Below are positions 1-13,700 of a stretch of DNA of 64,000 bases, in pieces. The position numbers were made by a program, and so were the translations under genes. Within the stretch, counting starts at the first letter, position 1; the number at the start of each line of letters is the position of its first letter. The stretch comes from Brasenia schreberi (taxonomy: Eukaryota > Streptophyta > Magnoliopsida > Nymphaeales > Cabombaceae). The notes beneath the pieces are model-generated. The model was given only the letters and a program-made list of their open reading frames with translations. It did no database searches and was not told the origin of the DNA. The stretch is from the NCBI GenBank assembly GCA_036023115.1, contig JAYKKT010000088.1, forward strand, positions 3,074,501 through 3,138,500, read 5' to 3'.

Positions 1-129
1 CAAGTTGAGTTTCAACTCTGAGTTATGTTCAAACAACTCAAGGTCGGGTCTCTAGGCTCACTTGAGATCGGTGCTACCAAGATTGACTCAATTAAGCTCT
101 GACATACGTCAATTTCAGCGAGCTCAAAC

Positions 130-145
130 CTAGATAAGAATAGTA

Positions 146-189
<44 letters not shown>

Positions 190-340
190 ATGAATATGTA
201 TAAAGCTCTATTAGGCTCGTGAGCTCCTCGAGCCTGGTTAGTAATATACATATATATCTATATATATGTATATGTATATGTATATATATGTATGTATGTA
301 TATATGTATGTACATATGTATGTATGTATGTATGTATATA

Positions 341-373
<33 letters not shown>

Positions 374-432
374 ATGAATATGTATAAAGCTTTGTTAGGC
401 TCATTAGCTCCTCGAGCCTGGTTAGTTAGACA
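130..432. repeat. AT/TG microsatellite cluster with a short duplicated segment
   Basis: Runs of TA, TG and TATG separate two near-identical ~60-base segments at about 188-247 and 373-432; both contain the string gagctcctcgagcctggtta or a one-base variant. Apparent ORFs here are just YIYI or HTHT translations of the microsatellite. No gene is visible. Confidence 0.85.
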
Positions 433-640
433 TGGCAGGTTCGACAGTTCTGGTTACCGAAACCAGAACCGTGACCAGACCTACATACGACCAGTTATAG
501 TTACGATTGTGGAACTGTCAGTTTAGATGCAGTTCCAGGCCCAGTTCTAAGGCAGTCCTTAGATTGGTTTTGAGGTGGTTCTAGATTGAACGTTTGTTAA
601 AAAATGCTTGTTCGGCTTCCTTTCGATCTGTAACTTATAT
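433..640. other. Degenerate GGTTC-rich sequence, probable MITE remnant
   Basis: The stretch begins with tagacatgg and continues with repeated ggttc/gaacc words. This is the same start and composition as the hAT-like MITEs at 8030 and 23973. I found no matching right terminus, so it is a remnant at best. Confidence 0.35.
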
Positions 641-809
641 TCATATTATTGCAGCTTAGTTTTGATTTAATTTGATATTAAACATTAGAGATGTCAATAC
701 AGGCCAGCCCAACCCTGGCCCATGTAGCCCAAGGAAAATGTGGGTCGGACCATGCCAACCCATTTTGACATATGCATATATACACATACGTGCTCACGTA
801 CACACACAC

Positions 810-911
<102 letters not shown>

Positions 912-1282
912 TACATCTGGTCATGTGGATCGGCCCCGTCTCTAAGGCCAAACATGTCCGGCAATTCGGCGCAACTCTAAAAATGGGCTAGAAATTTAGT
1001 CACTAATATGTTTAGCAGGGTCATTTTGACATATATATTAAACATACTTTGTTTAGCAATATCATAAGGATATAAGTATATGGCACTAATATGTTATTTG
1101 ATGGTTTGTAATACATAAAGTACCATTTATACACTTATATCATAATGACTTTAAAGTTTAAATATACACATAATGTAGTAGTATAATACATTGGTACAAT
1201 CATGCATATATTAAAAATTAAATAAATAATAAGAGAGACCTTAATTCAACTACCTTTCAATTAAACCTCTTTTTAACTCTAG

Positions 1283-1495
1283 TTATAAATTAGAGTGATG
1301 TTCATTCAATATGTTCTCGCTTATACTAAAAATATGTTCAACACCAACAGTGGAGGTTGGATCAAGAAGAATATATTTAACAATTAAAGATAAAATAAGA
1401 TAAATATTTTTATACTCCACTATTATAAAATTGTAAATTTTAATTGGTGCCTCTAAAATCAAGCACATCATAATGAGTTGCAAGATACCACACAT
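1283..1495 (-). pseudogene. hAT transposase C-terminal dimerisation-domain relic
   Basis: The minus-strand translation contains ILSLIVKYILLDPTSTVGVE followed by HIFSISENIL. This fits the conserved hAT C-terminal dimerisation pattern, in which a hydrophobic block is followed by P-S-T-V-x-x-E and then F-S. Only this domain is recognisable. The sequence upstream on the minus strand (1500-3240) is AT-rich with many stops, and I could not find a convincing BED zinc finger or DDE core. I regard it as an old, decayed transposase. A hAT parentage for the tagacatg-ended MITEs nearby is possible but unproven. Confidence 0.55.
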
Positions 1496-1499
1496 TCAA

Positions 1500-3720
1500 C
1501 GGAATCCACGGGTTTTAGACGGCCAATATCAACAAAAATTTTATTACAAAAAGAGAAGGATGAATGACTGTTTTGTTCTTCTACTTAGAGATAAAATGAC
1601 TATACGTAGAACTATAGTCTTTGCATAATTTACTTAAAAGACAATTTTATATCATTAATCTTATGATATTGATATCCTTTATTCCTTCTAATGGAGGAGC
1701 AATGTGCTTACATAGTAATGCATTAATATCTCTTTCAAATTCATCTAACTTTGTCTCCAATTCAATCAATAATAATTAAATTAATATGAACAAGATTTGT
1801 GTAAAACCAAAGCTACTTATGTGTCATATTCTATATAAACAGAGTCAAGTAAGGATAGTTTAGAAATATAATAAGTAAAAGCTATTTATACAGCTTGGTA
1901 AACAAGACAGGTTTGAATAATAAAAACAAATAATATGCTTGAACCATTGTTAAAAGCAGGCAAATGGTTTAAAAGATTCTTAAAAGTATCCCAATTAAAC
2001 TCAAATAAATTTGACTATGTGAAAGAAAGATGCATAAACTTAGTTAATAAGTCTCTACATGGCATGGTCATATCTAACATTTGATCGGTCTAATTCTAAT
2101 GATGTTCGATGTCATTTGTAAATTTTCTTGGCCTTCTAAATTCTTTCTTATAGAAATCAACTTATTCATTCATAGTTATAAAACAATGCCTTCGAAAATA
2201 AAGAGTGTTTCTAATAAGTTATACTTGAGATATCAAAATTGTTTGGATCATCTTGTACAGACAAATTAAGTATATGATAACAATAATGAATATGAAAAAA
2301 AATCTCATAAAATAGGTTTGCATATTCTTTGCAAATTATGGATAACACATGCATTTGCAACACCTTTATTAAGTGAAATGAAAAGTATGTTATAAGATAA
2401 TCACTATGTTTAAAAGCCAATTTAAGTAAATAACAAATAATCTATCCAGTACTTGACTTATCAAAGCAATGAAGTGGAAGAAGAAGCTTTACTTAATCGA
2501 ATATCGACTATCAAATGAATAATAATGCTCTTTATGTATGGAATTATCACCCAATATATTAATACATAGTGGAAAACTATGGCAGATCAAAGTAAAAAAT
2601 GCACTTAACTCTTCTTTTTTAGCTTTATAAAATTTATGTATATATCTAATAACTAATTATTTAGCCAAAAGATTATGTGCAAGTTTAATGTGATCAATGA
2701 AAACAAACTTTTGACCAAAACTAATTAAACTAGCCTAGAAAGTAGATCCATCAAAGAGTTGTAGTAGAAAAGAACTATAGAAGGAGATCCATCAATGAAG
2801 AAATTTCCTTATACAAAAAATTGGGTTTGTTAAGTGTTTAGACTTATTAATGTTGTGTATTTTTCAATTACATGGTTTTTTATTATACCATAATCTATCT
2901 CCAACTTTGAAATTATCAACCACTAGTAGTTGCATTTTGTTTTAATAACAACACCTTGTTTATCATATAGTTTTGTAAACTAAAGTTTGGAAAATTTGAA
3001 CCTTGTGACTTGGTTTTTAAAGGTCATCCTCCATGTATTGGTAATATATCTATTAAACCTGTAATAACAAAATAGTCTCCTTGCATAAATGAAATATTGG
3101 AGCCACCACAATCATAATGTTTTCTTGACTCAATAGCATTGACAAAGTTCTTTGAAAAATATAGCAACTTCGGCTTTTGTCGAAATGACTTTTCCTTTAT
3201 TCTCGAAATTGGAAGTGTCATTACTATGGTTAGCCATTAATTTGACAAAAAAAGAAATTGAATCGATCGAAAACTCATAGAGTCAAAAGCTCAAAGTGAA
3301 AAAAGAGATTGAGAAATTAACAAGCAAATATATGATTATTATGATATGTGGAGATAGATAATAAACAAAGAGGTAGAATCTCAAAGAGAGAGAGCAGGTA
3401 TTGAGAGAGGAGAGAGAGCTAAGAATTGGTGAGCCATTTGGCTTGAGGAATAAAAAATTAAAATGAATTTGAGCGGAAATGCAAAGGTCTAAAAGGCTTA
3501 TTTATAAATAGTCCCATTCCGAACATTTATAATTTGAGCGGGTTTCCTTTCTAAATGTTAAGTTTCCAAACATTTGGATAGTTGCATCAATAGTCAACAA
3601 CGAATCTTTAAATGTTTAACAAAAAATTTAAACTAATTTTTTAATTTTAAGTTACTAAATTCTAACTTTTTACATGATTGATATGTCTCTCATTCCATCA
3701 ACTTTATACCTTTTTAGTTT
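1500..3720. other. AT-rich intergenic sequence without a recognisable gene
   Basis: Only short ORFs of 60-70 codons occur, none with a family signature I trust. The minus-strand frame around 2640-2800 weakly recalls a reverse-transcriptase segment, and the ORF at 3024-3221 is unassigned. It is probably decayed transposon DNA. Confidence 0.4.
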
Positions 3721-3726
3721 TTAATT

Positions 3727-4360
<634 letters not shown>

Positions 4361-4607
4361 TTGAAATTTGAATTTTTAGAAGTAAAAGTACCTATGTAAA
4401 CAAAGCATACTTGCAAAAGGTACACATATACGTAAAAGAAACTATAAAAGATATAACAGTCATTTACTATGTAATGTTTTTATTATTTTTTATTTTTAAA
4501 ACCATTTTAAATAAATTAGGTGAGTAGGACCTAGTCTTGTCTAGAGTCCACAATGTGCACAAGAGCACAACATGACATGATGTCATGGTTTAGCTGAAAG
4601 GCCTGAC

Positions 4608-4930
4608 TAGACATGAATGGTTTAGAACCGGTTCGGTAGTTTTAAACCAAACCAAATCAAGTAAATCCAAATTGGTGAAACTAGATCCACAACCGCGACT
4701 AGCCTAAATTGGAACGGACAGTTTCAAGCCATTGTTTTAAAAAAAAAATTATTTTCCCTTAAAATTTAAATCTTCTAATTTTTTGTCAGTTTTGAATAAT
4801 TTAGAACTCAAACCATAACAAGCGGTTCTAAAACCATAACTAAACAATAACTGACTCAAGTTGGTTCGATTATGGTTTCAAGTTTAAGGTTATTCAAAAT
4901 CGATGGTTTGAAACCAAATGTTTACTTAGG
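4608..4930. mobile_element. Possible diverged tagacatg-type MITE
   Basis: It starts with tagacatgaatgg and is filled with ggttc/gaacc words like the better-preserved copies at 8030 and 23973. The right end is degenerate and no target duplication is evident. Confidence 0.35.
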
Positions 4931-4939
4931 GTACCAGGC

Positions 4940-6940
4940 GCCAATAAGAATTCTTAGAATATGTTTGTGCTTCTCTTTTCTACAAAAATTTCACCATAAT
5001 CTCCCGTTGCCCGAAGGCAATTCCAACTCAGAATAGAGCTACAATAAATATCATCTAAAGAAGATGAATACAAATATCTTTAAACGTCTTTTAAGTCCAT
5101 AATAACTTCGAGGATAAAACTAATTACATCTTCATGTCTATAACAAAATCAATTACAACTACAACTTTAAGGTCAAAATAAAGTCCTTCAAAAAAGTATC
5201 AACCATTATATCATGCGAAGCCCTCATTTTTTTATTGATATCCTTCTTGCATGAAAATCATTTAATATGAAAGTTTGTAATAAAGAAGGAAAAATCACAA
5301 TAATAGTAGCACAACACAGAGAAGGACTATAATTAAAACACAATATTCAAGTGCACCAATACAATACATTACCTCTACATCCAAAGTACTATTAATTGAC
5401 TACATCATGAGCCGGATGGTTCTTGTAAATAATTTGAGATATTAAAGTTAGTTCAATAATATAAATAAGAAAAAAAATGATAATATTGAAATTCATAATT
5501 AAGATTTCAGTAAACTACACATGTAACGTTGAGAAATAATAAAAGAGTTTGAATGACATTCTTTGAGGATCGTGAATGGTTGCAACGTTGAGAAATTTGA
5601 CATGCTTCTACTTCAATCTGTTAGTTTCATATTCTAAATTTTAGTTTAGCTTCTGATTTATTTGCAATTGATTTATATGATTTTCCCCATATATATATAT
5701 ATTTTTTTTATGTAGAGTTATGGCTTGTTCCCACATGAAACTATTGGTGCTTATATACAGAGTTGCTGTGAGCTTTTCAGTGAAATCTGCACTAGGAATT
5801 TTATTCTCATGTAATATCTAAGTAATATAAGGCATTCTGGAATGCATCATGAAGAGAATAACTTTAGGCCTAAGTTCACTTTAAAAGGTGGAGCCATGTG
5901 ACGACATAAATGTTGAGAACAAGAGCACCTGTACAAAATGGTGTCTTTGATGTGCAACATGTATATAACTCTTGCCTAACTCGTGGCACTGCCACATCGG
6001 TTAAATTTTTCTCCATCTCTATCAGTGGTGCCTTTCAATGGAAAACCTGTTTTCATAATAACAAAATAATTCTTGTGCACTATTTTGCTTTTTCTTATTT
6101 TCATTAGTGAAATCTGCATTAGGAGTTTTTCCTTTTTGCTTATTTTTTCTTGTGACAATTGTTTGGTGAAAGTTAAACAGAAGGTGTTCTGGTCTTGCTT
6201 GTTTTAGGTCATGGAGAAACTTGTGGACATTGTCCATTTCTTACATCTTGAAATCCATGTGCTTTCTAAATTTTAGTTTAGCTTCTGATTTATTTACAAT
6301 TTTAGTTTAGCTTTTGAGAGTGATGATATGCTGCCCTTATGCACACCAAGCACTTTCTGCAGGTATTTATACTTCTCATTTCATTGTTTTTGTTTATGAC
6401 ATTGTTGGGACATGTATGAATAAACAACAAAACAAATAAAAGGGAAGACTAGATTTTGGTGATGCCAAGTATGAACATGGCGAAAATATAGTCAACATTC
6501 GTTTCCCAACAAACAGAATACACTACAACCATGTTACATAGCATGAACAATTGAATGAGATGCATAGACATTTCATCAAACACCTTTTGAGTGTTTCCAT
6601 GAGATGCAAGATATTGGAAGATTATAAATCTATGAACGGAGAAGAGGGAAAGAAGATGAAGATGATAAATCCACCTTTTGGCACATACATAAGATATTGG
6701 AAGATTATAAATCCACGAATGGGGAAGAGGCAACGATTCCACGAATGGGAAAGAGGGAAAGAAGATGAAAAGGAGAGATTCGTACATGGGTGGCAAAGAG
6801 GTAGTGATCCAACGAGCTTCAGATTAAATGGAGACCACAAGTGCAAACCTGATAAGGTCATTGTTTGATTCACATCTGAGTTTGGTGTTATAAGACCCAA
6901 AAAAGCAGGATCCAACCCACCTGGTATCCTAAATCAAACA
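4940..6940. other. Intergenic sequence, nothing recognised
   Basis: AT-rich DNA with short ORFs only. Internal repeats are visible: the phrase aaattttagtttagcttctg occurs near 5636 and 6268, and gatattggaagattataaat recurs near 6610 and 6693. I see no coding signature or RNA gene. Confidence 0.5.
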
Positions 6941-7210
6941 GGTTGTAAAGCGCCGGCTTTGTGACAGTTTAGAAAACCGGTTACTATTTGATTGAAAATT
7001 GCGTTGGAACGGATGGTTCAACCTGTTCCTGAATTGTCGAGTCCCAGTCTGCTCTGTCATGGTTTTGGTTTTGGTTCGGTTCTTTGAGGGTCTGAACCGT
7101 CCCCAAGTTCTGTCACGGTTTTGGGTTCGCTCGTTTAGGCCCAATTCAGTTCCAGTTTGACCCATCTCCATCCAACCAACCAAAGACTTTTAACTCATTC
7201 ACCAACCTCT

Positions 7211-7290
7211 TCTTTTACACCAAGAGGCTGAAGCCTAACCCAAACACCCACACATGCATGCCCCGAGAATTGAACTCACCTCCTACAACG
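7211..7290 (-). mobile_element. tRNA-derived SINE fragment
   Basis: On the minus strand this reads as the 3' part of the SINE family seen at 7632, 21268 and 35006. A box-B-like segment (gttcaattctcggg) is followed by a gtgtggg-rich body and the terminal hairpin aggcttcagcctc. The 5' end is missing or diverged. Confidence 0.6.
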
Positions 7291-7631
7291 TGGATCGACC
7301 CGATGAACAGCTCCTATTGCACTTGCAATTGGTTTTTCGAATTCACTACCAGAACCAAAATGGGACTAAGCCAGTTTCATTCTCAATTCAGAACCAATGA
7401 TTCTGATTCCAGTTCCGGTTTGAGTTTTAAACCATCTAAAATGAAAATAATCATTAAAGATTTTGAAATTAGAAAAAAATAACTACCGGTTCCAGTTGCC
7501 TAATTACAGTTTCATGATAGGTTAAACCGTTATTGAACCGGGTTATCCCTGGTTCCAAGGTCCAATCTGATCGGTTTTGGTTCCTGACTCAGTTCGGTGA
7601 AACCACTGGCTCGCCGACATGTTTTGCACTG

Positions 7632-7750
7632 AGAGTGTTAGCTCAATGGCAGAGAGTGTTTTAGCACTGTTGCTGCTGGCGGGATTTCGACTGTGGATGT
7701 GGGTGTGGGTGTGAGTGTGAGGCTTCGGCCTCCTCTTGTAACAAAAAAAA
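7632..7750 (+). mobile_element. tRNA-derived SINE
   Basis: A box-A-like tagctcaatggc near the 5' end is followed by a box-B-like gggatttcgactg, a gtgggtgtgggtgtg body, the short hairpin ggcttcggcc, and the tail cctcttgtaac followed by an A run. This order matches tRNA-derived plant SINEs of the Au-like type with a TTGT-type end. Related copies lie at 7211, 21268, 35006, 39182, 52139 and 61640. Confidence 0.7.
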
Positions 7751-8029
7751 ACTCTTTAGGGTTGGTTGGGTAAACAACTCACAGTATTATTCACTGAACA
7801 TTGCAGTATGTTGGTCCATCGATTCAACCAGAGATGACAGGTGGGCGAAGACCCAACCCGATCCAAAAGGGACAAGTAACACTTGATTTTACTGAGTTTG
7901 GGTTTGGTTTGGTGATTATCCGATTTGCTTTTGACCGGGTATGTGTATTATATCACTTTTTATAGTGTATTATTTGTTCTCGTATGTGCCGGTACAAGGT
8001 ACATGTATGGGGTCGGGTATAGGTATAAC

Positions 8030-8207
8030 TAGACATGATTGGTTCAAATTGGAACCTTAACTGGAATAAGGGACCCTCCAATTTAGTTACGATCTATAAT
8101 CCCTTAGAACTAGCTAAAAATCGAAACTGATAGTTCCAAACCACTGTTAATCATGTCAATTTGGTTCTGGTTCCAAGTTTCAGACAAACTGAAAGCGGAC
8201 ATGTCTA
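8030..8207. mobile_element. hAT-like MITE with 8-bp target duplication
   Basis: The 178-bp element begins tagacatg and ends with its inverse catgtcta. Flanking octamers are ggtataac (8022-8029) and cgtataac (8208-8215), matching at 7 of 8 positions. The interior is non-coding and rich in ggttc/gaacc. An 8-bp duplication is characteristic of hAT transposition; assigning it to hAT is an inference from that length. Confidence 0.65.
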
Positions 8208-8281
8208 CGTATAACCATTGCAACCCACCCATTGCCATCCCATGACGCTGTATATTTTTCTTTATTTTCTAAATTTTGGAC

Positions 8282-9052
8282 CTTGGTGTATATTATTTGC
8301 AGATGACAATGTGTTAGTGGAGGAGTCTAAGGAAAAAGTTAAAAGAAAATTAGAACTATAGAGAGAAACATTAGAAAGTAAAGGATTCAGACTTAGTAGA
8401 ACAAAGACAGAATATGTGGAATATAAGTTTGATCATTTGGTTACTTAAGAGGACATAGCAATTAAAATTGGCACATATTGCATCCTGCAAAAAGAAAGTT
8501 TTAAATACCTAGGGTCATAATTTACGAAGATGTTATACATAGAATTAATACTGGTTGGTTAAAATAGAGAAGAGCATAAGGTATTCTTTGTGACAAGAAG
8601 ATATCATTAAAGTTAAAAGGTAAATATTATAGAGCAGCAATTAGACCTGTCATGTTTTATGGTTCTGAGTGTTGGGTAGTTAATCATCAACATGAACAAA
8701 AGATGTTTGTGACAGAAATAAAGATGTTGAGATAGATGAGTGATTATACAATAAAAGACCGTATACATAATAAGGTTATTAGAAAAAAATTAGGAGTGAC
8801 ACCAATAGAGGATAAAATGAGAGAATGTCGTTTAAGATAGTTTGAACATATAGAAAGAAGATCAAAAGAAGAATCCGTAAGAATTAAAAGAGATAAAGGA
8901 TGACTACAAAAGTGTTTGAAAGAAACAATAAAGAATGATCTAGCTTATTGTGAGTTAACTGCTAATATGACACATGATAGGGCTATGTGGAAACAAAGAA
9001 TCCATGTAGCCGACCCCATCTAGTATGAGAAAAGGCTTAGTTGTTGTTGTTA
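8282..9052 (+). mobile_element. 5'-truncated RTE-type LINE
   Basis: The element is flanked by a perfect 16-bp target duplication, tttctaaattttggac, at 8266-8281 and 9053-9068. It begins at the catalytic block of reverse transcriptase (frame reading LFADD with N in place of I) and continues through the conserved C-terminal region, with several stops and frameshifts. It ends gaaaaggcttagttgttgtt, the short-repeat tail typical of RTE LINEs. It corresponds to the C-terminal two-thirds of the intact-frame copy at 15110-16337. It is dead. Confidence 0.9.
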
Positions 9053-9069
9053 TTTCTAAATTTTGGACA

Positions 9070-10200
9070 TAGGAAACATCCCCACCTTACATCAATGCAA
9101 CAATATCCGATTATTTCATAAACCGGATCCAATACTAATGAGAGCTGATTTTGGGTCGGATGTTGCGTATATCCGATCCATTGACCTCTCTTTCGTTAAA
9201 TAATTAAAAGCCCCAAATGGGCCACCTCAATCACCTTAGTGCTTGGGGTTTGGAAGTTCCAAAGTTTTATATTCCCATATTGTATCCATGTCTTTCTTGA
9301 TCACCACAACTCATTAAATAATTCAAGACTTGCATTGTCCTGTGTAGGGTTTTTAAATTTTTTTTTTTATCTTAATCTTTGTGTAAAGAACAAAGTCGAC
9401 ACGGGAACGGGGTAGGAAATCGGGTCATACTGGGTTCGGGTCAAAAGGGGTGGACCCTAATCCTAATCATGTATTTTCCTATGCTATTGACGAGACCTGA
9501 TTGGGCTCAGGTCATCCCAACCTGACCTACCACAGAGCAATTTATATGTACACGGTTTTGGCCTGTTTGTGTTGGTTCCCAGTTCTGTCCATACCTCACC
9601 GGACTTTTATCGAGTTGCTTTGGGTGATGCTATACCCAAGTTGTACCTAAACCTTGACCTAGACCCAGTTTTTCTTGGCTGGGTTTTGGTCTCATTGTTC
9701 GGTTCGGATATGAAATTGCCACTCGTACTTTTGCGGGTACTATATGATCGAAATTGCATATAATTAGAGTCTAAACCAAACGTCAAAAATGAAAATACAT
9801 ACATTGGTTCAACCCGTCTTAGTTGTTTGATTGGAACTGATATCCAAAGAAATCAAATCCATAATCAAGGTTGGATATTGGGTTTAGTTTTCTTAACATC
9901 AAAGATCCAACACACGAATGAGGAAAAGCTAGTTTCAGGACTGATTCATACCAGGTTTGCGTTCGACACAAACGCCGGATTCGGACATTATTCCAGTAGA
10001 CGCAATTCATGAGTTCTAACCAGTTCATTCTCCATACCAGGGACTAAGAGAAACTAGTTTTGGTACCAGGTCCCCTCTGGACACAAAATCCGGACTTGGG
10101 TGTCTTGGAACTGGTTGTTCCGGTGAAGGCAGTTCCAGAGTCACGACGCAAACGCCCAGGGAAAGTTTAAATCGGCCTAAAGAGTTGCAATTGAACTTAC
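9070..10200. other. Intergenic DNA upstream of the SCAI gene
   Basis: No gene is visible. From about 9540 to 10130 the sequence is rich in ggttc/gaacc words like the MITE family described at 8030, but I could not define termini. Confidence 0.45.
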
Positions 10201-10228
10201 CGTCGGATTCACCCGCGAAGAAAACCCG

Positions 10229-10236
10229 TATATAAA
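10229..10236 (+). promoter_or_regulatory. Candidate TATA box of the SCAI gene
   Basis: The octamer tatataaa lies about 470 bases before the chosen SCAI start codon, in the first GC-richer DNA after the repeat-rich upstream region. A transcription start some 30 bases downstream would give a ~450-base leader. It is a positional inference only. Confidence 0.4.
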
Positions 10237-10708
10237 CCCTTCAGCATGCAGAGCCGCCGTAATCTACGGTGAAAACCAAATCCGGGAAGTGAACGCGAAG
10301 AATCTCTTTCTCCCTCGGCGATTGTATCTGTTCTCGAGCAATAACAATAATATTTCTAGTGGAAGCATCCTTCGCGTTTTCCATCTCTCCCGTTCGCTCG
10401 ATCGCGCTGATCGGATTGCTTTGGGTCGTTCATTTGCGAGATTGTTGACACCGATCGTTGATCGGTGAATGATTTCGGTGAGCATAGAAATGTTCGGTGA
10501 GGAATGACGAAGAATTGAGGGATTAGGGTTGTCTGATGCCGCGGATGGAGAAAATTTACCCGCCGCTTCTCAAAAGAGGCGCATGAGTCAGGGGTTAAAC
10601 GTTCTCAGTGTGGAATCGGCATCGATTGAGCCGGCGACGGGGTTCTGATATCAAATAAAGAGCCCGAGCAACTTAACGGTGGATTGGAGAGTGTTTTGTA
10701 GTTTTCCG

Positions 10709-13700
10709 ATGGCAAATGGCATTCCGGTGAGCGAGGTTTTCTGGTCTCTCTTGGATAAAGCTGACAAGAAGTTCGTTAGGGTTAGGGAGTTGCCTTCCTA
10801 CGGAAAGCATCGCTACGATTCGTATTTCCACAAGGTGTTCAAGATCTACACTCAGTTGTGGAAGTTCCAGCAGGAGAATCGGCAGAAGCTCGTGGAAGCG
10901 GGAGTCAAGCGGTGTGACATAGGAGAGATCGCCTACCGGATCGCGCAGCTCTACTATAGCCAATATGCGAGGACTAGCGAGTTGAGCTATTTAAGCGAAT
11001 CGTACATTTTCTACGAAGCTATAATTGAAAGAGAGTATTTCAAGGAGAGTCCTCAAAATTTGATGCTCGTCAACAAGCAGCTGCGTTGTCTAGGGCGCTT
11101 CTTGATCGTTTGCTTGTTGTTGAATCGGCGTCAGAAGGTTCAGCAGCTCCTGCACCAATTCAAGGTGTTGCTTGAAGAATCTCGGAGGTTGTCACAGGTA
11201 TCTCTCTCGCTCCTTCTTGAAATTATGGTATCGTTATTTTCAATAACTCTACTGCTTCTTGGTTCCGATAGTTTGTGAGATATGTTTCATGTGAATAACT
11301 TACGCTGGTTATCATATTGTTAACCATCTCAACCTTAAGAAAAATGTGCATCGTGAGCACATCCACGGGCATGCGGCCAGTGGCTATCATATTTCTCCAC
11401 ATACCTGTCTGATGGGTTGGAGGGTGCAATATGAAGATCGTCGATTCTTTGGACATTGATATTTAAGCTTCATATATTTGACAAGCACCATTTCCTTGTA
11501 AGAAAGATGGCATTCTACTTTTGTCCGAGTCCAGGTTACATTTTTTATGTGAGCAACTTATACACGGGATGCCAAACGGACCTACGTCTTTGATATGCTT
11601 CCCTAAAGCTAAGATGCTCCAATTCCGTACCCTAGCAAACTCCTCCAGCTTTTAGCTTTGTCATATTGACTTTGAAATTTCCTTCCACATGATCACCAGC
11701 TCTGCTTTAGAGGTTTAATTTGCCAATTGGTTTCTCTTCCTATACATCCTACCTCATATGAGAACCAGGGAAGATGATTCTGCTGTTTTCGCTGATTTTG
11801 ATGATGAGAATGTTTCAAACAAATCGTACTTTGAAAGAGATACATAGTATCTTTTTTATTGTGGTTTGTTTTGGGGTGCTGCACTTGATTGAAGTGAACC
11901 ATCTTTCTTTACTCACACTGCTTCATATGTCCTGTTTGAATTGCTAGGATTTAGTTACACGTGATACATGAATAAATAACTGGCGTTCATGATTTTCATT
12001 ATGTATTTACTTATTAGAAATGTTCACTTTTGGGAGCTCTTGTGGTGATTTTGTGTCCTGAATTTGAGTTGTTGACGTTAGGTCATACTGTGTTTTGTAT
12101 TCTAAAGTAAATGATTGTGAACATTTTTCTTTCTTAAACTTGATTATGGTTTCATACGGTGTATAACAAAGACTGGTCAGTTTCCCTTTGAATTATTATT
12201 TTAATAGAAAGTTGAACACCGCATTGTTTTATTAGTTGATTTTGTTTAGATTGTTGAGACTACGAGTGGTTTTTTTTCTGTTTTTCCTTTCACTTTAAAA
12301 TATTCACTTCTTGTTCTCATCCAGGAAACCGAGATTAAAGAATGGAAGCATGTACTGCATGAGATGGTTAGGTTTCTTAAGGTTGATTCGGATTTCATGA
12401 ACAACAGACCTTTACGTTACAGCTTGGTCCTTGATGCCCATCTTGGATCTGTTCCGCATGTTTCACGTGATGAGAAGAGGGTGTTGTGTTTAAGAGATGC
12501 AATATTAAATAGTTATCATCAAAATGAGGTAAGAATACGGCAACTTAGTGTGTGAAAATGAGAGTATGTTTAGATGCAGCAGTCTGTTTATTTGACATAA
12601 AGCATTTTAGTTCTTTGTCATGATTTTAGGTATCTAGAACCATTTTAGTTCTTTTTTACTATGGTTTCCTGTTTGCTCATACTGGCCACTTTCTCCAGGT
12701 TAAGTTCACAGAGCTTACTCTTGATACTTTCCGAATGCTTCAATGTTTAGAATGGGAGCCCAGTGGTTCGTTTCACCGAGCAAGAGATTGTGAAAGTAAG
12801 AATGGAAAGGAAGAAGGTTTATGTGGAAACAGTGCAACGACTCGCATTATGCATATGGAGAATATTGCTGATCCTTCACTGCCGCCAAACCCACAGAAAA
12901 CTGTTTTATATCGTCCATCTGCTACACATTTACTTGCTGTAAGAGAGGCTTTTGTGATTAAACCATTGTTTTGTAAACATATTTGTTTGCATCGAAGCCT
13001 TCCTGTCGTATAACATTCTTTAATGTTCTATTCACTGATTTTAGTAGGGATTATAGTTATTTGGATGCTTCTGAACAACCTATTATGCATGTGTACTTAA
13101 TTGGATTCTCTACAATTCTCTAGCTTAGCTTGAAAATGCAAAGCTTCTTTTGTTATTACGTGTTGAGGATGCTGCCAGGGTTATGATATTTATGGAACTG
13201 TTTTGGCTTTTATAATAAGTTTTGCAGTTCAACTTTGCCCTAATGAAATCTTGTTAGGTGCTGCTTGGATGTCACGATTTGTAGAAGAACTTGGCCCCAT
13301 ACATCACGATGTAATGTAAACATTCTTTTTAGGGGTTTTAAATATATAAAAGCCCAAATATTACAGCAAATTGGAACTTATGTAGTGAAGATGTACATCA
13401 ACTTAGGCATGCCATTGTGTTGTGATATAGTTGCAATTTTGAGAATGAGGAAAACTTCATATATATTATCACCGTAGTTTACCAAAAATCTACTTTGGTA
13501 CTGTATAGTATATGTTTTAGAACTTAAAAAGGAAACAAGTTTCAAAAACTCATCTTTAGCATTTTGCTATTGACCCATTAGACAAATATATCTATGGTAT
13601 CAATGTTGAAATGAAATGTTTGGCATGGCGTTGGCTTCACTACTAAGTGACGTGTACTAAATCTTCAATTTAGTACCCTATGATATCATGAAAATCTCTT

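Noticed and set aside
9569..10028. Overlapping ORFs of about 60-70 codons on both strands
   Set aside because: They fall in GGTTC/GAACC-rich repeat DNA and have no family signature.
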